64,000 nt of DNA from Zygnema cylindricum (lineage: Eukaryota > Streptophyta > Zygnematophyceae > Zygnematales > Zygnemataceae), in contig JBBHKE010001814.1 of NCBI GenBank assembly GCA_037447655.1, positions 335,547-399,546 of the forward strand, read 5' to 3'. Under the pieces are notes generated by a model that did not search any database, was not told the DNA's origin, and was given only the letters and a program-made list of their open reading frames with translations. Both the position numbers and the translations under genes were made by a program. Below, piece by piece: positions 32,120 to 43,618 of this stretch (the first letter of the stretch is position 1; every line of letters begins with the position of its first letter).

Positions 32120-34630
32120 AAGTTACGTTAAATGGGCATGCAACCTAACACGAGTGTTTTGAATTGTAGCCTTTTGTTGATAATCGTTTATTTGACCTAC
32201 TGAAAATCAGTATATTGGTTCAATATATCGATAAGGGTATTAACGCGATAAACGATTGATGTATCGCGATAAATTACCTATATATATATATTGGAATGGA
32301 TTGTGAAAACTTTCTTCAAAGCACCACCCCCTCACCCCTCTGTCGCGATAACTTTCCAACGATTTTTTACATTATTTTTGTACCACATTTCCTTATTATG
32401 GTAAGTACCACCACCCCAAATCTACATTATTCGCGACAATTTTTGCTGGTTTTAGAGCTATATATATTGACACCTCACGGTTAGATAACCGATAATATTG
32501 GGTATAAGATTTGTCACATTACTTTACAATATAATCATAGAAATAATGTTTCATAAGGCCGCATAACCTTCCAAATTAAAATCATCATCTGTCAATTAAT
32601 GTGCAAAAAGCTAATAAATATCATCAAATGCGTGCAACAAATTCAATCAAATTCGACAATATTATAGTCAGTGGGATGTTTTCGGAGGTGTAATAGTTAG
32701 GTTAATATTTTAATAATCATTGCATGGTCTACAAAAGCCATCAGAAAGATCGTTTTTCCATTTACACCAAGAATTGATATTAATAACATGTAAATTTTTC
32801 ACTCCAAAAAACAACGCACTGTTGTTGGTTTTTTTTCAGTCGGGAAACTGTAGTGAATCAAGGAAGTTCCACATGCGTCATCCCAAGTTGACGTAAGTCA
32901 AGATAAATGATACTTTTCAAGGAACTAAACAATTCAAAATAGGTGAGATGAAAAAACTATTAAAATTTGTTTTTGAACAGCTGAAATTGCTTTTGTACAA
33001 ACAAAATGATTGTTTTTACTTCATGATGAAAACACCATATAACCAATCCCCAACTTATTTGACATGGGAATCATTTAGCATATTTGAAGCCTTAGAAACT
33101 ACTTGCAATGGTTTTGTAGTTTTCATCAACATATTCTTAAAAGGTGCTCATCAACTCACAAAATGTAGGAAAAGAAACCACCATTCCACAAAAAATCAAT
33201 CGATTTTCATTTTATATGCATTGTTAATAGAGAGAGAAGATAAAAAAAGAAATTACATGGCAATAAACAATTTCAAAGTGACAAGAATCACAAATATATC
33301 ATGTAAATCAGCCAATGAGAGTGTTTGCCCTCCTTTGTTTGTTTTTGTTTTCCCGAATCACATTCCAAATTTTCCAAACCTTTTTCTCATGACATTCAGA
33401 GAATTTACAAAGTGTGTAGCTGCTTAAAATTTCACATTTTCATTGAGCCCCGGATGTGATTAAGTTTTCATTGATTTGTGACAATCCCAAAAATTATATT
33501 TTGTTATTTTATGCGTTTCCTAATGTTTCAACAACCTTGATATAAATGATTCCACATCGTAAGACTTTTATGGTGACTCATATTTTAACTTTGTCATATT
33601 TTGATTCTTGAACTCGAATCAGGTACAAGCCTCTCGGTAAGCTTAGCTACATTTATGAGTGATTTACATTTACCGAGGTTGTTCATTTGCACCTGCTAGA
33701 ATCTGGAACGCATATTCGTTTGCCAGTAACCCGCACTTTTCTAAGTGCAGCTGTTGTTCTGGCAAACTTGGTCATATTTTTTAACGTTTCATTTTAATCA
33801 TCCGCAGCAAGACAAACCTGCAATTGAATTGTTGTCGTTAAAGTTATGGTTAGCAAAAATACGTTTGATAAAAAGAGGCAAATGAATATAAGGTCGGCTA
33901 ACTTCATGAGTGTGATTTTTGACGGTTAGAGAATAAGAAATTGTAAATTTTTCATTTGTATGAAATGGCACAATATATCTGCATTTGCTACAATTTTGCA
34001 CAATCTAGACGCGTTGCATAAGAAGTAATCACTGGAACAAAACTTGGAACATTTACGAAGAGATTTATTGACACGGCCACATCCCTTAATTTGTGAGCCT
34101 GTTAGTAAGATCTTTAGTAGTCATACAGTCATAGAAGAGATAAATTCCTCTGTTTCTCTCTCTCTGTCTCTCTCTCTCTTTTTTCTTTTCTCTCTCTCTC
34201 TCTTAAGCCCTTTCTCCCTCTCTCTCGCAAAAAAAAACTTTTGACGGGGCATAATATAACATTTATGGAAAGCAAGTAGCAAAAAACCTGGTATACATTA
34301 CCTGGTAAACATTAACCTTCCCGATGACAAAAACAAGAGTCAACTCAATTTTTGCGCGTCTATTTACCATGAATTTGGTTATAAAATACGGAGTCACCCA
34401 CGTTATTAGAGTTGAGGATTCTCACAGCTACTGGCCAAAAAAAAGAGCTCAGCTTTGAATTTCAACAATTTGAAAACAAATGATTGGGCTGTACCTGGTT
34501 ATATTTATGAATTGATTTTGGACGAAAACTGTTATTTTTTTTGTTCCGAATTTGGTGGCTACATATCAGTATAGTGTAAGATGATTAACAAGAGTTGTAA
34601 TCCAGAAGATTTCATTGTTGTTAGAGCTCA
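32120..34630. other. AT-rich stretch, no recognised gene
   Basis: 32200-32290 has tatcg-type iterons. A 159-codon open frame at 32948-33427 has no recognisable domain and is AT-rich and phenylalanine/asparagine-biased; I do not call it. 34157-34205 is a CT microsatellite. The stretch may include 3' flank of the gene at 34635. Confidence 0.4.
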
Positions 34631-34634
34631 ACCT

Positions 34635-34834
34635 TTATAAGGGTGGAGGAATTGGAGCCGTTGGGTTGAGTGCAGGTGGTGGAAGAGGAGAACGGGGGGG
34701 TGAAAGAGGGCGGGGAACAGGAAGGGGAGGTGATCTTAGCGGTGATGAAGGAGGAGGTGAAAGAGGAGGGCGGGTTGGTAGCAATGGAGGTGGTCCAAAA
34801 CGTGGTGAACTTAGTGGAGGTGGTTTATTTATTA
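34635..34834 (-). CDS. Terminal proline-rich exon of a cysteine-rich EGF-like protein (host gene candidate)
   Basis: On the minus strand a strong acceptor (tttgtttttttttccag) precedes this 200-nt frame, which ends at TAA 34635-34637. It encodes INKPPPLSSPRFGPPPLLP, then a run of S-P, P-P-P and R-P repeats ending TAPIPPPL: about 66 residues, roughly half proline or serine, like a cell-wall or extracellular linker domain. Two bases precede the first full codon, so the intron is phase 1. The exon at 35199-35482 ends one base into a codon, so the two join in frame. The downstream sequence is AT-rich, consistent with a 3' UTR. Plus-strand glycine-rich frames over the same bases are shadows. Confidence 0.5.
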
Positions 34835-35198
34835 CTGGAAAAAAAAACAAATCGTCAATGCTGAGAAAACCATATTTGTCAAATCCTTAGATCCCTATTT
34901 TTTGGGTAAACACAGTTGCTCAAGAATAAATCAATTATAGGATTTTTTTTATGGCTTGCATCAGTTTCCAAAAATTAAAAAGCTCCAGAGATAGTGAAAA
35001 CATTTGTGCAATCTAATGAGAACTCTTAAATATTAGAACGCAACAAAAACAATATGATTCAAAATTCCATGGATATAATACTACAAAAATGAAAGTAAGA
35101 GAGGCATGAGACCACAACTACAAAAATTGTGTATGTTTCTATTGTTTCGAAAAGGCGATCCAATTTTATGTAGGCAGAATAGCCGCAAGCAATCGTAC
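34835..35198 (-). other. Proposed phase-1 intron
   Basis: GT...AG on the minus strand: donor gtacga at 35198, acceptor ttttttttccag at 34835, 364 bp, AT-rich. Phase agrees on both sides. The donor differs from the usual gtaag, so this is provisional. Confidence 0.4.
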
Positions 35199-35482
35199 AT
35201 TTGCAAGTGTATTTGCTTGCTGCATCGGTGTAGCCTTGGTTGCAAGCGCATTTCCGTGTCGTCCCATCCGTGCTATTGGAGCAAATGCCGTTTCCCCCAC
35301 AAGGCCCTCCAACCTGCGTGGCATTGCAGAATGCTTCACATTCGCTTTTACTTCGTTGATTGCTGGGCCCGCATTCAGATGGGATGCTCGAGGCAGACAG
35401 ACAGTTTCCGAGAAACCTGCCACAGTCAAGTTGTCCGTAGACTAGTACAACGGGCCCAGTGAAATAGTTGTTGTAAATAGAA
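35199..35482 (-). CDS. Cysteine-rich EGF-like exon (host gene candidate)
   Basis: A minus-strand frame without its own ATG, entered after a good polypyrimidine tract and acceptor (ctgtctctctatgtgacag). The ~94 residues include YGQLDCGRFLGNCLSASS, SECGPSNQ, CEAFCNATQVGGPCGGNGIC and RKCACNQGYTD: ten cysteines and an EGF-like core (GPCGGNGxCxN ... CxCxxGYT). EGF-like modules are extracellular and disulphide-bonded. The proposed donor (aaat|gtacga) is weak. If it is not used, the frame reads on to a stop at 35059-35061. Earlier exons, including the start, must lie above 35500 and I could not find them. It is the only stretch in the window with clear non-transposon coding character. Confidence 0.6.
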
Positions 35483-36599
35483 CTGTCACATAGAGAGACA
35501 GAAAGAATTTTGATTGAATTTTGATTATGCTTTGACAGTCACACTCTTTAATATGAATGTAGCACGTGAAAGGAAGGAAATATATTTTTGTTCTTTGTTT
35601 ATACCTTTATGTTCAATAAAAGTTGGACGGTGACAAAAGGAGAATGAGAGAGGGATCTTTTTGGTCCTGGTCTCTTCTCTTACAAAAAAAAGAGTGCTTA
35701 CGGACTTTTAGTAAATAACGGCATTTGGGAAAAATCCTTTTTAGATTCTTTCATTTCTGACCGCGACAAAATCATCTTGGAATGATTATTTTTATTTACA
35801 CAACCTCGTCGACTTAAAGACACTAAGAACTACAACAAAACAGAAAAAAAGTAAAAACGTTAAATAAAAAGCAAATAAAATTAAATGCAAACGATTTAGA
35901 AAGAACAATTAAATAGGTAGTAAAATTGGAAATATGACAGTGCGTGTGACCCCACCTCCCCCCTAACCCTTCCACATGCGCCTTATCGTCCCGTTAATGT
36001 CTATATTTTAATGTATATATCCTATTCTCTCTCGCGGCAAGTATTTCCCTCCGTTTTTACCTCTACTTTCACATTCTCCTATTATAGCCACAATTTTTTC
36101 TTCCGTATGACTAACACTCTCTTCATGCTACTTTTCCTTTGATCCTTTTCCATACTTTCCTTTTCCTATTAAAAATCCGTCTCTTTCTAACCACAACACT
36201 CTCCAACTCCCCTTCTCACTCCACCTCCCCCTTCCACACTCTTTCCCACTCCCCCTCCCCGTTCCCCTCGCCCTTTCCCTCCCTCTCCCCCTCCCATTCC
36301 CCTCCCGCTCTCGCTCCCCCTCCTACCCCTCCCTTCCCTCGTCCGCCAGTTTCCCATTCACCACGCTGTTCTCCCACCACAAGTCCGCCTTTCTTTTTCC
36401 TCTCCTCCTATAATGCTCAGGGAGAGAGGGAGGGTCGTCCTTTTTAAGCTCTAGGCCAAAAGAGGATAAATGAGAGGGGAGGATAAATAAGAGGGGAGGA
36501 TAAATTATCATTTTCAGCCTACATTTGACCTTTATCGTTACCTCTCCCCCCTTTTTCCCCCCCCCTCACCTTCCAATGGCACCCCAATACCAAGAGTAA
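35483..36599. other. Upstream non-coding DNA with polypyrimidine tract
   Basis: 35483-36130 is AT-rich, probably intron or 5' flank of the minus-strand gene. 36180-36355 is an almost pure C/T tract. Open frames there are low-complexity proline/serine shadows. Confidence 0.5.
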
Positions 36600-37350
36600 A
36601 CAGCATCACACTACACATGGTTCGTAAGAGGGGTGAGTGTTAGGTCACTTGTCACACTACATATGGTTTGTTGAGGGGATAAGGAAAAGTTCCCTGTCAC
36701 ACTACATGGTATTTAGAGCCGTACGGGTAAGCTCCTTTGGCACACTAAATACGGTTGGGGGGACTTTGCGAGTGAGCTACCCTACCACACTAACAGTGAG
36801 TAGAAAAGGGGAGGGTAATCTCCCCTTATACAATAAATATGATTTGAAGTAGGGGTGAAGGCAGGCTCTCTTGACACATTAAATATGGTTTGAAAGAGAC
36901 GTGATGGTAAGCTCTCCCGTCACACGGAATATGGTTTTTAAAATGGGTGAGGGTTAGCTCCTCCATGGATGGGGAAGTGTAAGCTCTCCCATGACTATAA
37001 ATTTGGTTTGGGGGAGGGGTGAGGGTAAGCTCCTCGGTCACACTAAACATGGTTTGCGGGAAGGTTGAGGGTAAGCTCTCCCGTCACACTAAACATAGTT
37101 GGAGGGAGGCGTGTGAGTACTAAATCCTCTGTCACACTAAATATGCCATATGGAAAGGGCGTGGTAAGCTCTATTGACACACTAAATATGGATCAGGCGT
37201 GGTAAGCTCTATTGACACACTAAATATGGTTGGGTGATCCAGTGAGCGTAAACTCCCCTTTCACATTTAAGATGGTTTGGGGGAGGCAGAAGAGTAAGCT
37301 CCCACGTCACACTAACTATAGTTTGTGGGAGGGATGAGGGTAAGCCTGCC
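36600..37350 (+). repeat. 46 bp minisatellite (GGGTAAGCTCCCTTGTCACA)
   Basis: About 16 diverged units of roughly 46 bp: gggtaagctc-c--gtcacactaaatatggtttg followed by a G-rich spacer. The same unit forms arrays at 42930-43618 and 49460-49620. Confidence 0.85.
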
Positions 37351-37529
37351 GAACAAAGTCGAACTAAATTAAACTATTATATAAATATAAACCAAAAAAC
37401 AAAAAAATGCACAGATTGAAAATGAAATTTCTATGGTAATTATTATTTAAAACTTCATAATCATTACCCTACAAAAAATAGTAGCGTTACCATTACATTG
37501 ATTGGCATTCAACACAATTTTTGATTAAA

Positions 37530-38135
37530 TTCTAACCCATTTTAGAAATTACAATTGGATTTGTGTAGTGCTAAGTCTTACATGTAATAGAGGTTTGTTA
37601 GTTGACCGATGGACGATGGAATGCTTCCACTCAATTGGTTGTTATTTAGCTTTCTGTAACGCCAACCAGCCCATAAAGTGGGTTGAATGTAAGCATCCAT
37701 GTGGGAGAGGCGGGGGAAGGTGGAAAAAGGGAATGGGTTTAAGCTACCCAACCATATAAACTATTGCAATGGAAGTGACGGTCTCCCTTCCGCCTTTACC
37801 TTCTCCTCCCTTTGACCTTCTTCATACATGTAGTTAAATATTTATAAATCTAAAAAGCTTTAGGACAGTGGAGCATTGTGCTTAGAGATTTTGTAGTAAA
37901 TATGATAAAAATCATACCAATTGGTAATTTCAAAACATCAAAAATGAGCTAACACATTTTCTACCATTAAGCACTCAATTGGGCAAAATTCTATCTCATT
38001 TTAGAAATAGCATTTTGCTTTGTGCTGGATTTTGTCTTACAAGTTGTAGAGGTTTATTAGTTGACTGATGGACGATGGAATGCTTCCACTCAATTCGTTG
38101 CCAGATAGCTCTCTGTAACGCCATCAACTCCATCA
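37530..38135 (+). repeat. Dispersed repeat H (two copies)
   Basis: The block gttgac-gatggacgatggaatgcttccactcaatt followed by gttgtt--atagctctctgtaacgcca occurs near 37600 and 38050, and again at ~39185, ~39965 (3' part) and ~50045. Each copy is preceded by cattttagaaat. It always travels with the CT-rich or minisatellite DNA of 36-51 kb. No coding. Confidence 0.65.
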
Positions 38136-38504
38136 ATTCGCCCACCCTCTAAATGCCTTTTGTTTGTTGTGCAGGAATATAATAAAATTAAAAAATTACC
38201 ATTCCTCACTCTGTGACAAAGAAAGCTATTAAAAAATGTTAAATCTATATTTTGCTAGAAAATAGAAACATTTCATAGAAATATGCATGTGTTCATAAAA
38301 ATATTGAAAACAAAGCACCATGTTTGGTCAATTCTTGTTTATTTGGTTCTTTGATCTTTTTATTTTGTATTTTTTTTAACAAAAAATAATCCGCCTTTTA
38401 TATTTTGAATTTTGCTAATGTCTTGAAAACAACATGGTAGCCCAACACAACATGTAATCTTGTTTATAAAGATTCAAAATATCATCCTTCTTATCACAAC
38501 TCTA

Positions 38505-39130
38505 GTTTTCCCCCTCCACTCTCCTCTCTCTAAGTCCGTCATCTTTTCTCTTCCTCGCACCTTTCCTCGCCTCCCCTTCATCCCCTCCCCTCCCTGACCA
38601 CCATGTGTCATGCCCTCGTTTACCCTTGTATCCCATCCACTTCCCTTTTTTCCTCTCGACTCCCTTCCTATGCTCTCTACTTCCCCTTCATTCCCTCCCA
38701 CACACCGTCTCCACCCTCTCCCCCCAACTTTACATTCTTTCCCTTTCCACCTCGCATCCCCAAACCCTCCCCTCCCTATAGCACCCCCCAGCCCAACCTT
38801 TTTTTTCCCTCCCTCCACTCCCCAACCCTCGCCCCTCCCCTACCTCTATTGCACTGTCCCGTCCTCCGCTCTCCCCCTCACCCGTCAACTCCCCCCCTCC
38901 ACCCGTCTCCTCCCCTCTTGTCCTTTAACCTCTCTCCGTTGCTCCCTCTTCTTCCCTCCCCTTGCCTCCCCTCTCCGCCCATCCCATGCTTCCCCTCATT
39001 CCCCTCCCCTCCCCTCCCCTCCCTTCACACCAAGTAGTCCCCCCCTTCCAGTTTTCTTACCGTCCCCTCAATCTCGACCGTCCCCTCAATCTCGACCTCC
39101 CCCCTCCCCCAGTTCTATTTTACGCTCCCC
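38505..39130 (+). repeat. Polypyrimidine tract
   Basis: About 620 bp, mostly C and T with CCCCTCCC units. The long proline/serine/leucine frames it produces in several frames are compositional artefacts. Confidence 0.8.
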
Positions 39131-39239
39131 TCCACTCCACTTTGTGCAGAATTAAATCTTACAATTGAAATAGTTTTTTCATCTGACCGATGCACGATGG
39201 AATGCTTCCATTCAATTTGTTATTCCATAGTTGTCTGTG

Positions 39240-39965
39240 ATGCCATCCACACCGTCAATACCCCTTCCTCTTTTCATACTTATTTGATTGGACCAGAATA
39301 TAGTTTTATATACTTAAGAACAAATAAACTTGAACTATTGTTAAGAATCCACCCCGCCAACACCCCCTTCCACTTTTAATACCTTTATTTTTGGACCAGA
39401 ATATAGTCTTATATATTTAAGAAAAAAAGAACTTGAATTATTGTTAAAAATCCACGCTATAGACACCCCTTCCACTTTTAATACCTGTTTGTTTTGACCA
39501 GAAAATAGTTTTATATACTTTAGAAAAAAAAAACTTGAACTATTGTTAAGAATCAACCCATCAACACCCCTTCCACTTTTAATACATATTTGTTTGGACC
39601 AGAATATCGTCTTACATACTTCAGAAAAAATTAACTTGAACTATTGTTAAGAATCCAGTCCATCAACACCCCTTCCAATTTTAATATCTATTTGTTTGGA
39701 CCAAAATTTAGTCTTACTTTTTTCAGGAAAATGAACTTGAACTATTGTTAAAAATCCACCCCGTCAACAACCTTTCCACTTTTAATATCTTTTTATTTGG
39801 ACCAGAATATCGTCTTACATACTTCAGAAAAAATGAACTTGAATTATTGTTAAAAATCCACGCTATCGACACCCCTTCCACTTTTAATACCTATTTGTTT
39901 GGACCAGAATATAGTCTTACATAATTCAGAAAAAATGAACTTGAACTATTGTTAAGAATTGCATC
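39240..39965 (+). repeat. ~103 bp tandem repeat, about seven copies
   Basis: Units contain caccccttccacttttaatac, tatttgtttggaccagaata, tagtcttacatacttcag and gaacttgaactattgtt. Landmarks recur near 39253, 39363, 39463, 39566, 39666, 39770 and 39871. The first and last units run into repeat H. Confidence 0.85.
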
Positions 39966-40719
39966 CCATTAAACTGGTTGTTCCATTGTTCTTTGTAACG
40001 CCATCCACCCCATCATCATTGTTATACCTCTCCCGCTCTTAATGCTTGTACGGGAATGTAAGGTATTTAAGGAAAAAATGAACATGAACTATTGTTAAAA
40101 ACATCAGAAGGGTTCTAATCTATATATATTCGCACTAGGGAGATTGACGGCTACAACTTCTGATGAATTTTCAATTGTAGATGATGGATTTGACACGTCC
40201 CACTCCCTTTTTTTAACAAACTTAACTGCATATAAATTTTTTGGTGATTTATTTCAAAATATTTAATGTTTACGCTTGCAAACGCTGTTTATTTCATTCT
40301 TGTATTTTGGATTTTGTGTTGTTAAAAAGATCATATATTTTTTTCAACATTTTTTGATTCTATCACTTTGTGGTTGAAAAAAGCATCAATAAATTTTTGA
40401 AAAAATATCCAACACCACCCCTAAAATACGTTTTTCTATTTTTTTTCAAAATAAAAACTATTGCGTGGATATATGCGATGCTTTCCCAAATTCTGGAAAA
40501 CAAAGCACCTTTTTCGGATGATTTATGTTCATTTAATGCTTCAAATTTTTAGCGATTACTAATTGCAATGTTTATTAATGACTTAAAACCTTCCACCGAT
40601 GTTTCTAAATATTGTTGAAATTTTGAAAATACACAACAAGCGTGGAGCGATATGGTGACCTAAACCTTCATCTTATCTTGTTTCCAAGACATCCAAAGTT
40701 TCACCTTGCATATCACTTT
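39966..40719. other. AT-rich DNA, no gene
   Basis: It contains the degenerate end of repeat H and AT-rich sequence with poly-T runs. Nothing else seen. Confidence 0.5.
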
Positions 40720-41062
40720 TCTAGACTCCCGCCTCCTCTTTCCTCCCTCCTATACCGTTGTCATTTCAATTCCCCTCCTCTCCCTTTGCCTTCCTTACCC
40801 TCCCCTCTCTTACCGTCCATTCCCCTTCCCTCCCACCCCCCACTCTTTTACTGCCAACCGATCCTTTAATCTTCCCTGCCCGTCCACTCCCCTCCTTGTC
40901 GTTCTCCTCCCCTCCCCTCCCCTCCCCCTCCCATCCCCTCCCCTCTCCTCCCATCTCTTTCCCTCTCCTTCCACCCACTCACCCCCTACATTTAACCTCT
41001 CATCCCCTTCCCTCCTCGCCAAAATGGATGTTGTAAGACTACTGAACAGTTTTCTCAAGAAA

Positions 41063-41097
<35 letters not shown>

Positions 41098-41510
41098 AAA
41101 GGGGTGGAGGGAGAGACAGGGAGAGGGTTAGACAGTGAGACGGAGAAGGGTAGAGAGGGAGGCCGGAAAGGGGAGAGGGAGAGGCAGGGAGGGGTAGAGG
41201 GAAAGGTAGGGAGAGAGGTAGTGTGAGAGATGGGAGGGATGGGTAGAGGAAGAGATGGGGAAGCGGAGAGAGAGGGACAAGGAGGGGTGGAAGGAGAGGT
41301 GATGATTGGTGAAGAAGGGAAGAACAGGTAAGGGGAAATAGAGGGCTAGGATAGGAGAGCGAGGGAGAGAGTGGGAGTGGGAGAGTGATGCCGGGTGAAG
41401 AGGAGGGGGGGAGGAAGGGTTGTCGGGCGGGAAGAAAGGGAGTAACAGAAAGGGGGGGAAGAGAGGATGGGTGAGAGAAAAGGGTGAGGTAGGGAGTCGG
41501 TGGGAGAGAA
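40720..41510. repeat. Pyrimidine tract, 27-T run, then purine tract
   Basis: 40725-41030 is C/T-rich, 41067-41094 is a near-pure T run, and 41095-41510 is G/A-rich (ggagggagag units). The strand bias flips at the T run. Open frames here are low-complexity. Confidence 0.8.
40905..41065 (+). repeat. 160 bp direct duplication, copy 1 (copy 2 at 42335-42495)
   Basis: The stretch from ccatctcttt through ggatgttgtaagactactg to ctcaagaaaata is almost identical at both sites (I see one difference outside the CCCCT run), so the duplication is recent. Confidence 0.85.
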
Positions 41511-41544
41511 TGACAACCTGAAGAATTGATAGATTTTTAGAGGT

Positions 41545-41850
41545 TTACCCTATATATATAAAAAAAATACCCTAAAAATATATATGTATAATCTATGTAT
41601 ATAGCTGTATATATATATAGATATCTTTATGTATATCTGTGTTTATATCTGTATACCAATGCATTTTATTTTAACCTACTTATATACATTTTCCCCTTTT
41701 ATGCCATACATATCATACACATAACAATAATACATAATACCAACATTTACCAATTTTAGTTTATTTCCCCTTCCCCTTTCTTCCTTATTATTTCCCGGGC
41801 AGATCCTGGTAACGTAGTTGTAGTTTTTTTTTTTATTATATATATACATA

Positions 41851-41918
<68 letters not shown>

Positions 41919-41935
41919 TATATATATGTATATAC

Positions 41936-41967
<32 letters not shown>

Positions 41968-41985
41968 ACATATATATTATATTAT
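41545..41985. repeat. AT/GT microsatellite
   Basis: tatatgta and tata repeats, densest at 41838-41980. Able to form cruciforms. No gene. Confidence 0.85.
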
Positions 41986-42039
41986 AACAAATTTGATTTC
42001 TGAATGGATGATAAATCGTAATATCCATCATGCATAGAA

Positions 42040-42330
42040 AAAAAGTGAATTAAAAAAAGTGGATACCAGTCAAACAAATATATAAATAATTTTCCCCAAA
42101 ACCAAAACCAAAAAATCCCAACACCCAAAAGACTTTCCTCCTCTCCTCTTCTCCCCTCCCTCCCCACCTTGTACTTCTCGCACACGATGATGACCTTCTC
42201 CGGTCGAAGAGCAAAATATCTCTTATCCCTCACCGGCCTCAAAACCAAAACCAAAACCTAAAATCATAAAAAAAACCCCAAAAAAACCCCGCAAAAACCC
42301 AAAAAACCCCAAAAAAAACCCCCAAAAAAA
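42040..42330. other. C/A-rich tract around a short coding-like segment
   Basis: 42080-42125 and 42240-42330 are CCCAAAA-type runs. Between them, on the minus strand at 42235-42155, is a less repetitive stretch reading RPVRDKRYFALRPEKVIIV. It might be a captured exon fragment; no family recognised. Confidence 0.35.
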
Positions 42331-42929
42331 CCTCTTCCTCCCCTCCCCTCCCCTCCCCTCCCATCCCCTCCCCTCTCCTCCCATCTCTTTCTCTCTCCTT
42401 CCACCCACTCACCCCCTACATTTAACCTCTCATCCCCTTCCCTCCTCGCCAAAATGGATGTTGTAAGACTACTGAACAGTTTTCTCAAGAAAATAATTTA
42501 GGGTTTATAATAATTAAATAATATAGAGAGAAAGAGAGAGGAAAAGAAACAAAGGGTTGGAGGTGGAGTAAAAGGTGCGTAGAGGGTGGAGGGTGGAAAT
42601 GCAGGGTTGACGAGGGAGTTAGAACTTTAAAAAGGTGGTCTAGAAATAGGTGTGGGAGGTGGGGGAGTGGGGAGAGGGTAGGGGAGGGTAAGATACCTCG
42701 TGGTTTATCTTTTCAATGATTATTGTGGTTCATTCGATCGTTTATTTGTTTTTTTTTTATTGTGAAGTATTTTTCTCATATACGACAAAGGAGAAAACGG
42801 GGAGAAAAAGGGAGATTTTTTGCTTCACAAAAAGAAAAGAGGGAGGGAGAAAAGGGGAGGGGAGTAATGGGTGGTTGCTCCCCCTTGTTGGTCATTTTTT
42901 GAGAATTTTGAAGTATCACGCTAATTATG

Positions 42930-43618
42930 GATAAGGAGAGTGGTGAAGGTAAACACCCAGTCGCACAAAATATGGTTTGGAGGGGTGGCGGTAAGTTTCC
43001 TATCACATAACAAGGCTTGGGATAGAGGTGAGGGTAAGCTCCTTTGTCACGCTAAAAATGATTTGACGGAAGGATGAGGGTGAGCTCCCGCGTCACACTA
43101 AATAGGTTCTACGGGAGGGGTGAGGGTAAGCTCCCCTATAACAATGAATATGGTTTGGGTGAGGAGTGAGGGTAAGCTCCTATTCACACTAAACATCGTG
43201 TACGAGACCAGTGATTGTAAGCTTCCCTATCACAATAAAAATGGTTCAAAAATGAAAAGAAAGGCAATTTTCCCCTAGTATTGTTTGGGGAAGGGATAAG
43301 GGTAAGCTCCCTTGACACCCTATATATGGTTTGCTGGGGGTGGGGGTAAGCACCCTTATCACACAAAACTTGGTTTGGTAGAGGGTTCATGGTTAGCTCA
43401 TGTTCACGCTAAATATGCTTAGCGGAAGTCACACTAAATATGGTTTGGGCACGAGATAAAAGAAATCTGCCACCTTTCACACTAAAATGGTTTAGAGCAG
43501 AGTTGACGGTAAGGTCCCATACAAAATATGGTTTAGGGAAGGGGTGAGTGTAAGCTCCCTTGTCACACTAACTATGGTTTGGATGACTGAGCGTTAACTC
43601 CCTTGTTACTATAAATAT
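42930..43618 (+). repeat. 46 bp minisatellite, second array (left part)
   Basis: Same unit as 36600-37350 (gtaagctccc--gtcacactaaatatggttt). Element G begins at its right edge and the array resumes at 49460. Confidence 0.8.

Noticed and set aside
32948-33427. 159-codon plus-strand frame
   Set aside because: No motif, AT-driven composition, no splice or start context; could be real but I cannot support it.
33600-33800. Second EGF-like exon (CQNNSCT) upstream of 33,600
   Set aside because: The cysteine-containing frame stops within a few codons and no acceptor is seen.
38603-39155. Long proline/serine-rich open frames (up to 181 codons)
   Set aside because: They lie in an almost pure C/T tract and are open in several frames at once; composition explains them. 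The same applies to frames at 36139, 40706, 25848, 30268, 50302 and 62042.
41756-42031. Tyrosine/isoleucine-rich frame in the AT microsatellite
   Set aside because: A direct translation of tata/tatg repeats.
42240-42330. Telomere-type (CCCTAAA)n sequence
   Set aside because: Runs are CCCCAAAA/CCAAAA of irregular length without the TAAA step; interstitial telomere repeat not supported.
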